Source: Spodoptera frugiperda (lineage: Eukaryota > Arthropoda > Insecta > Lepidoptera > Noctuidae). Taken from it: a stretch of DNA of 64,000 nucleotides. Positions 57,112-64,000 of the stretch are shown in pieces (the first letter of the stretch is position 1; each line of letters begins with the position of its first letter). Below the pieces are notes generated by a model. The model did not search any database. It had not been told where the DNA came from and saw nothing but the letters and a program-made list of their open reading frames with translations. Where the stretch lies: the NCBI RefSeq assembly GCF_023101765.2, contig NC_064213.1, positions 3,658,001 to 3,722,000 of the forward strand, written 5' to 3'. Made by a program: the position numbers and the translations under genes.

Positions 57112-57434
57112 CTTAGCTTCTGCCAGCGGCTTTGCCCTTATATTAAAGTATCCTATCACCCGGGTCATCTCATACCCTGTCTGCATATCACATTTCATCA
57201 AAATCCGTTTAGTAGTTTCAGCGTGATTGACGGACCAAACACACAAACTTTCACATTTACATTTATAATATTAGTATCATGTGATGTGAAAGTTTGTGGT
57301 TTGTGTGTATGTTTGTAACTCAATCACGTCAAAACGGCTAAAGTGATCAGGATAAAATTTGGACAGTGGTAGCTTATGATCTAAAATAACACATAGGCAC
57401 CGGGAACGCGGGCGAAACTTCTAACAGAAACTAG
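57112..57434. mobile_element. Two short Helitron-like elements head to head
   Basis: Left unit (about 57112-57270) is on the minus strand and the right unit (about 57275-57434) on the plus strand. Their 5' ends meet around 57272 (ATTTATAATATTAGTATCATG and GTGAAAGTTTGTGG). The right unit ends CAGAAACTAG at 57434. The arms pair over ACAAACTTTCACAT / GTGAAAGTTTGTGG. Confidence 0.55.
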
Positions 57435-57814
57435 CCTTACCTATATTAATGGTTGTTTTTTTTTTATTTTCCAAATCAAATTCCTACATGCCCAAAAACA
57501 AAAGTCTACACAAATCTCCAGCTGCTTTAGTCTTGTATACACACGTGTAATAAAACAAGACGTTGAAGAAGCTGGGGTTAGCCCCGTGGGCCCCACATAA
57601 GCAAGACCGACGATTTACTGAGCACCACAGTAAATCTGTTTGATTCGGCCGCCGCAGGACTAATCACTGTTACTTACGCGTGTCTTATGTACGTACAGTT
57701 AGGAAGAAGCTGGTATCTTTGTTTTGAACTGATTTACTTATAGTACCTTCTACTGCTTAACCTAAGATTTGGATTGTTTTAGAGCGATTGATTGTTATAT
57801 CATACATCGTCATT

Positions 57815-57935
57815 ATCAATTCATAGAAAACTGACGTGAATCAAAGCTTGGGTTATGTTTCATTGCGTAAGTGAGGTTACCGGAGACCCAATTACCATCC
57901 TTTCCCAATCTTTCCAATCCCCGATTCCCCAACAA
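57815..57935 (-). repeat. Dispersed repeat, family B (partial, reverse)
   Basis: AGAAAACTGACGTGAATCAA, ACCGGAGACCCAATTACCAT and CCCCGATTCCCCAACAAGC give the family middle part. Confidence 0.6.
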
Positions 57936-59890
57936 GCAAGCAAATGTCGCCAAGGAAGTAACTTTCTTAATAATAAAAATTAAGTTTCCTCTGCGGTTTA
58001 GCATTACACCCAAAAACAGGCACATATTTTCTAGTTTCACTCAACTCTGAGTAAAGACAGGTAAATCAAAACATCAAAAAAGACCAAACAGAAACTTATA
58101 ACCGTACTCTACAAATAATTTAATTAATTTATTATTGCTCTAAAAACACAATTATCCAACAAAAAATCATCTACAAGATAACACTAATTGAATTTCCCCG
58201 TATTCTAAGCATACCATCTTCATTACAAAACGAAATTTCGACTTTTCTTAAACATTGTTTGCTAGTCCGTTCTCCTTTACACGTTTTCTTTGTTCACAAA
58301 CTTTAGCGCCACAGTCATGTAACTAAGTGTAATTGAAAACAAACATTAGAATTTATTCTGGGGTCCCATCGTAGGAACCCTTGTAAGGGTTGGCAATGCC
58401 GGATAATGAGGTAGGAAAACCTGAATATTTGAATATTTTTTGTGTTGCGTTGGGTTGCTTTAGTGGTTGTTGGTACAGCTACTGAGCATGAAGTGTGTGG
58501 TTTGATGTTTAGGGTGTATAAAGTAGTCGTTGTCTGTGTTTAATAAGATTGGTACCGTACTTTTATGGAATGGACTTATTGAATTGTGTCTCTTGATATA
58601 GTCATGGAGTTAATTATAAGCTATTTATTTATCTCTATTTGCTTATTTAATACCTTTTTAAACAATTAAAATTTAGCCCCAATAGTAACGAGAGGAATCC
58701 TAGCTACCGTCAGGACTCCAGAGCGAAGATTTTACGTTATTGTCAATTATTAGTCCATTAAATTATTATTAATAGGGACACTAATAATACTAACATTCTG
58801 AATATACTCTTCTTCTCCCTGAATATTCCGTTTTCTGGAATAACCGAGCTTACCTACGTGCTCTTGTTTCACCCCTAGTAGTGAGAACAAACCAATCGAA
58901 TTTCTATCTAGGTAAATATGAACAATAATACCAACCGCACACGAGTGAATTAATTGAAATTTCAATATCAGATAGATGTAGCATTGTATTGACAATGTGG
59001 TATTTTAATTAAAAGCATTCATTCATTGAAATAATAATAATTATTATAAATATGATGGCGTATAATGAAGCGGATACAAATAAAGTCAAATAGATTGTTT
59101 TGTGGATTAACACGTTTCCATTTTGTTTGGTTTAATGTTGAAAGTGTTATTGCTCAATATTTATCTAAAACAGTAGTGTACTATTTCAATCGATTTAAAA
59201 AAAGAAGAGTTCTTAATTCGTTTGCTATATCGTGTACCACATGATGGGTATTGGCGTCTTGGCCAATTGGAATCCGTTGGAATTTGGTGCTAATATTCGA
59301 GTAAAACAGGCTTGAAAAACCAAACTATTATGGTGTAACTAGTTGGACCATTACAATCGAGCTAACTGTCATATTAAAGGGATTCTACTATCCCGCACAA
59401 CTTAAATAAGTGTGAGCGAGAGATCTGATAAAAATAACCTATGCCAGTTCCCACGTTGGTAATGGCCCTTCTATATATCCAACCTGAAAATGTTGTCCTA
59501 TACACTTTTTAAACCACAACGGCATTTCCAGTCTTCTTCTTCAAAAAAAAGACAATTCCCATTAACAAAAAGTCTTTTTTTACATTTACAAAACTTGGAA
59601 AAGATAATCCGTCCGTATCAAACGCTTTACTTAAATCGACGCTTTTATCAGCAAAACTTTCTAAGATGTGAGGGCTGACAACAGAGAAAGATGTCCAGCC
59701 TAAGTCCATTGTGTTTGGAAGTTGGGTAGATTCGGGATCGTGGGAGGGTGTAGACCCTACGCTAATGTAACCTGTTTACATCATAACAATACGTAATAGT
59801 ATAATGGATAGCGGTGTGGGTGTAGACGCTGCAAGTTTAGTTACTGAGTAAGAGGTTTTGGGTTAAATTTTCGGGTAGGACAACGTATTA
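57936..59890. other. Intron-like DNA, no gene
   Basis: Low-complexity AT-rich sequence. Frames at 58750-58995 and 59490-59709 have no domain. No repeat recognised except short scraps. Confidence 0.4.
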
Positions 59891-59904
59891 GAATAAAGGT
59901 AAGC

Positions 59905-60078
59905 GTGCACAGCCCCGCAATGTACGCATCGCATACGATGTCATCAGTACGCATCGCATGTAGGCATTGCTGATGATGCGGGGCATACGATGCGGATCAG
60001 TGGACGCAGTTGTATGAGATTCTATACAAGACACACGAAATTCGTTGCGTGCGGTGCGTACGATGCGGGCCTGTGGAC
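59905..60078. repeat. MITE with imperfect 30-bp terminal inverted repeats
   Basis: Left GTGCACAGCCCCGCAATGTA and right (reverse complement) GTCCACAGGCCCGCATCGTA agree in about 24 of 30 positions. The interior is built of GCATCGTACG-type words in both orientations. 174 bp, no coding. Confidence 0.6.
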
Positions 60079-60351
60079 CTACGCGTACTTTAAATGAGGC
60101 TTAGTGAAAAACTAAGTAACTATGACTGGATTGTAATGCAAAAAGGAGATCTTGGATATTAAAATTTTTCTTAGGCGTTTATTGAGTAGATGTAGATGAA
60201 GTACGTGTGATGTCTTGAAAAATCTTCGGATCGTTTCTACGGTTGACCTAAGAGTCAATCATGCGACTTATTTGTATTGACTTGAACAAGCAATACCGAA
60301 ACACACTTGTGGATTTAAAAATTTAAATATGGTGCTTTTTTAAGGGATAAA

Positions 60352-60570
60352 AGTCATTCGTTCTCCCGCCTTGAACGAGGCGAGAGGGAGTGTCAGACTC
60401 TTACTGACTAAAACCACCCCGTTTCTACACCTGCTTTTCGAGCCGGAGCCCTGGTAAACCCGCAGCTCCTGATTAGGCATCAGAACTACTGGGCCCTATC
60501 TGTGATGGTCTAATGGCACTTTAAAGCGCGCGTAGAACGCAACGCGTCGTACGCACGAGAATTTTGGTGC
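60352..60570 (+). repeat. Dispersed repeat, family D
   Basis: CGTTCTCCCGCCTTGAACGA, GAGTGTCAGACTCTTACTGA, TTTCGAGCCGGAGCCCTGGT and GATTAGGCATCAGAACTACT; a long copy parallel to 37478-37800. Confidence 0.65.
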
Positions 60571-61107
60571 TAAGCCTATTTTATAGTAGAAAGATCACCT
60601 CCATCACATCACATGAGAATAACACAACTGTCTAAAAACACCTACTCTGCATCTCTGCCTACCCTTTCACAGTGTAAAAAGCCCTGACATTACATTTTAT
60701 GTATACATCATAACAATTACGGGAACGCTCGGGTTGCTTATTCTCCTAAAGGCGTGCATTAACGCCTAGTAATTAGTTTACCTGATCATTATAAGGATTA
60801 TGTGTTGTGACGTGGATTAACGTAGAGAGGTGGGTCTTGTAGCCGTCGTGTGATCTTTTGTACCTCGCCGTTAATTGTTATTGCTATAGAATTTCGTATC
60901 GTGTTCACTTAGAGACAGGATGTGTCGTTTGTTTCGTGTTTAACAATGCAAATGTTATTAGCGTTTCTAATGTGCTCTGTTTCTGGTTTGGTATTGTTTA
61001 AAAAAGTTTTTAATACGTATTTTTAAAAGTTTACTTGATAAGATAGTTTTTTTGCTCGTTCCAAAGTGTAGATTGCTATGAAAGCAGGACGAACAAGAAA
61101 CTCTACA

Positions 61108-61165
61108 TCATCATCATCAGCCTGTTCTCGTCCACTGCTGCACATAGGCCTCTCCAATGGCTAAT
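61108..61165 (-). repeat. Repeat family E-like copy with (CAT)n end
   Basis: CATCATCATCATCAGCCTGT then TCCACTGCTGCACATAGGCC. The reverse-strand (ATG)n tail is the same type as at 63383-63417. Confidence 0.55.
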
Positions 61166-61706
61166 GAGCTCGATCTTCAGCCCAAAAAAATCTCTACAGG
61201 TTACTCAATCAGATTTGCAATACAATTCTTGGTTACATTGTTTCGATTGCTTCAACTATGTGAGAAAAATATAACACTGTAACTTATATAAAAAATTAAT
61301 CAGTGAACCAGTATCGCCAATCAAGACATATCTTCATCGATTTAATCACTATATCCTGCTATGCACTATACCTATAAATGTATACCTGACAGAATTTCAA
61401 TACCGGTACACAAGCAGGCTAATAAATTACTCTGCTGATAGAACTGTCATTGAAGATAGCCGATGCATTCTCTCACCACCATTCAGGGTTCCAGAGATAA
61501 TGCTACCAACTGATTTCACTGAATACCATTTGTCTGATTTCATATCAAAGATTATACTGTACAATGTACATATGTATTTTCTTCGAAAATGAGTGAAAAT
61601 TTCGTTAAATAGTTTTTTACAATTTAGTTATATAAAAAAAATTTGAAATGCATTATTATTTTATGTTGTCAATAAAGTTGAATATTGGTTTATTTGGAAG
61701 GTAACT

Positions 61707-61980
61707 GTTTCGTTGGTTGAGGGACGTAAATGCGGCTGCCGGGCAAGGAGACTCTGGTTCGATTTGTGGGTTGGACAAAGTATTGCTGGGCTTTTATCAA
61801 TTTTTCGAGTAAAATTTTCACTAGTAGCACGAGTTCGATTAGCAGCTCACCCCTCATTACACGGGACTATAACACAAATGGCAAAAAGTGGGTTTACATG
61901 TTATACAGTGGCATTTAGCGCCGTAATGTGCACCTCTACCCTCCCTTCAGGCTTAAAAGGGGTGACGATGCATTTGGAAG
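61707..61980 (+). mobile_element. SINE-1 (HaSE-like) copy
   Basis: Head AAATGCGGCTGCCGGGCAAG, CTCTGGTTCGATTTGTGGGT (B box with one change), body TTACACGGGACTATAACACA, tail AATGTGCACCTCTACCCTCC. The frames across it (61713-62117 and 61730-61918) are not genes. Confidence 0.75.
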
Positions 61981-62470
61981 AAAATATTTTTAAGTGTAGA
62001 AGTTTAATAGTAGTGTTAGTATCACTTTATATCAGGAAAGAGATAAGAGCCCCTTGCATCATTAGCAGATCTAAAATCATACTTTTGGGCTCATGCCAAG
62101 AAACCAACTTCAACTAACCGAGGCATCTGGTTCAATTTTTTTTGACATAATCTAGTAAATTGGTTTCAGTAGTGCTTGGAAAAAATGATCTTGCTTCTAC
62201 CCGATTTGTTTGGTTTAAATGTCAGAGAGATGCAGTGATTACTTAAACTATTCCTTAGATTTTATACTGAAAATTCAATCATTAAATGAATCTGAGAACG
62301 GCGGTAAATTTAAAAACTTTCATACACCAGTTTTACTCCTTATTCATCACCATCATCATCAATACCTCACTCAATTTTAATTCTTATTACAAGTGCACTA
62401 ATAAACAAAATTGGCGAAAGGAAAACCATCGATTAATCAATGTGTGCCACATCAAAATTATATTTGTAAA

Positions 62471-62822
62471 CTAGCTTCCGCCCGCGACTCCGTCCGCGCG
62501 GATGTCGGTCTTCGCGTGGAATTTTTGTTTCTCCATTTTGAGTAACTCTGACAATGACATCTTATAAATATCTATTGGACCCAAATATGGCGAGGCCCAT
62601 AATAATTAAGGAGATCCCTCTTTTGAGCTACTGCTGTTGAGCTCGCGTTCTGTAGAATAAAACTGAAAAATAAATGCGTGATGCCTGAACATATAGACAG
62701 ACAGACAAAAAAAAATTCAATTTGGGTTTGGTATCGATCCAGTGTACTTAGTATACGTAGTTTATTTTTTCTATATTTTCAATGTACAAAATTGACCCTT
62801 CTACAGATTTATTATAATATGA
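62471..62822 (-). mobile_element. Helitron-like element
   Basis: A|CTAGCTTCCGCCCGCGACTC on the plus strand is the minus-strand hairpin plus CTAG|T end. The opposite end is near TTATAATATGA at 62822, next to a (GAAT)n run. Confidence 0.6.
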
Positions 62823-63362
62823 ATGAATGAATGAATGAGAGTGTTATAAACGTAAGAGTAGACAAATACAATCAGAAAGCTCCGAACTGCTAAGCTATCG
62901 GGAGTTATACGTGTTATTGTGAGTTAACCATAAGAGATAGACATTTGCTGTCGTGGAATATTTTTTAAACAATTTTAAGGAGAACATTTCCGTCATACAT
63001 TATTTCTGTGTAGCTTTAACCATTAAGGCTGCACACGCGACGGAAGCTTAAAAATGGAGTAAGTTCTCCTGTTTTCCCAACATTTCACTTCACTGCTCTG
63101 CTCCTATAGATCGTAGCGTGATGAAAAGTATACTATAACCTGCCCAGGAGTATGAAGAACAATTGTACCAAGTTTCATTGAAATCTGTCGAGTGGCTTTT
63201 GTTTCTATAAAGAACATACAGACAGACAGACAGACAGACAAAAATTTTTCTGATTGCATTTTTGGCGTCAGTATCGATCACTAATCACCCGCTGATAGTT
63301 ATTTTGGAAATATATTTCATGTACAGAATTGACCTCTCTACAGATTTATTATAAGTATTTTG
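62823..63362 (-). mobile_element. Helitron-like tissue with the empty LINE site
   Basis: AACGTAAGAGTAGACAAATA through TACGTGTTATTGTGAGTTAA to TAGCTTTAACCATTAAGGCT is the same order as 43990-44059 joined to 50354-50510, with nothing inserted. It continues with a CAGA microsatellite (63221-63242). Confidence 0.7.
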
Positions 63363-63960
63363 GTTTTAACCACATAGTTCCCATAGCTATAGGCTGATGA
63401 TGATGATGATGATGATGAGTTCCCGATCTCGCGGGATCTTTTCAAAAATGAGATGTGGAAGATATTCCAGGGAACTCTTCAAAAATCAACATAATGAGCT
63501 CTGCGTTTGATTTTAATAGATGTATACTCACTTAGGGCATTGAAAAAATAGTTTAAAAACGGACTTTAACTAAAGAAATATTATAATCTTTCCGAACTTA
63601 AGATGAAAACTAACTTAAAACTAAAGAAAGCTACGAATTACGAATTTATAACAATTAAAAAAGAAATTATATTAGAACCTATCCTTTATGCTATAATAAC
63701 CAAGCTTAAACTAAATAATTTAAAAGAAACGACTTAAATCTAATCTAATTAATTTATAAATTAGACTTACAATTTTATTAAAAAAACTAACTACAGTAAC
63801 TACTAATAATCGATATCAAACTAAACCTACGTTAAAAAGTTTAACCAGAAAACCAGGAAAACCCAACAAATAAACTTATTAATTGACAAATACAACGAAA
63901 CCAATTTAGAATATACGAAACAGCAGGACCACTACAGACAAATAATCATACGACTGATAA
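63363..63960 (-). repeat. Second copy of 48860-49380
   Basis: GGTTTTAACCACATAGTTCC to ACAAATAATCATACGACTGA are in common with only scattered changes. This copy has a 35-bp retro-insertion (63383-63417) and a stretch of about 40 bp (near 63567-63607) absent from the other, and is cut at 63960 by a new Helitron end. Confidence 0.8.
63383..63417 (+). mobile_element. 35-bp stub of repeat E with target duplication
   Basis: ATAGCTATAGGCTGATGATG followed by GAT repeats, bracketed by AGTTCCC at 63376-63382 and 63418-63424. The paralogous site near 48880 has AGTTCCC only once. It is an extreme 5'-truncated retro-insertion. Confidence 0.8.
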
Positions 63961-64000
63961 TCTAGACACACGGCAGTGTGTCCGCCAAGTTCGAGCAAAA
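63961..64000 (+). mobile_element. Helitron-type 5' terminus (second copy)
   Basis: The last 40 bases, TCTAGACACACGGCAGTGTG onwards, are identical to 7058-7097. They follow a host A, and in the paralogue the next host base is T (GATAA|TACAC), so the insertion was between A and T. The element runs off the window. Confidence 0.65.

Noticed and set aside
61713..62117. 134-codon frame
   Set aside because: Lies across a SINE-1 copy and ends in plain AT-rich DNA.

Overview
This looks like a piece of a moth nuclear genome (Lepidoptera, probably a noctuid-type species). The DNA is AT-rich and has almost no host coding sequence. It is packed with repeat families typical of lepidopterans: two tRNA-derived SINE families, Helitron-like elements ending in a GC-rich hairpin plus CTAG, palindromic MITEs and decayed non-LTR retrotransposons. 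Species and family assignments come from recognition of repeat style, not from a database search.

Host gene: the only convincing host coding sequence is a first coding exon (8836-9070, + strand) of a two-pore-domain (K2P/TWIK-type) potassium channel. It holds the N-terminus and first membrane segment and ends at a strong splice donor (phase 1). No pore motif (GYG or similar) was found downstream, so most of the gene probably lies beyond the right edge and about 55 kb of this window may be its first coding intron. Two short, phase-compatible exon candidates (21513-21597 and 27998-28092) are listed at low confidence.

Layout. 1-8800: repeats upstream of the channel exon. They include a three-level nest (a non-LTR element inside a hAT element inside a TTAA-flanked MITE, 2733-4951), a Helitron-type 5' end (7058) and a near-perfect hairpin with arms of about 145 bp (7624-7969). 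9100-43700: intron-like DNA with dispersed SINEs, MITEs, Helitron-like elements and repeat fragments. 43758-50510: a near-complete two-ORF non-LTR retrotransposon (44060-50347) inserted in a Helitron-like element with target duplication TATTGT; a 1,355-bp Helitron-like element is inserted in its 3' UTR. 53846-56004: a tandem duplication of about 1.1 kb. 62471-64000: a second copy of the same Helitron-like tissue, which keeps the empty sites that explain the other insertions, and a fresh Helitron 5' end at the last 40 bases.

Apart from the channel exon and the retrotransposon ORFs, nothing here behaves like a pathway or operon. The interest is in nested transposition history that can be read base by base, and in several strong inverted repeats.
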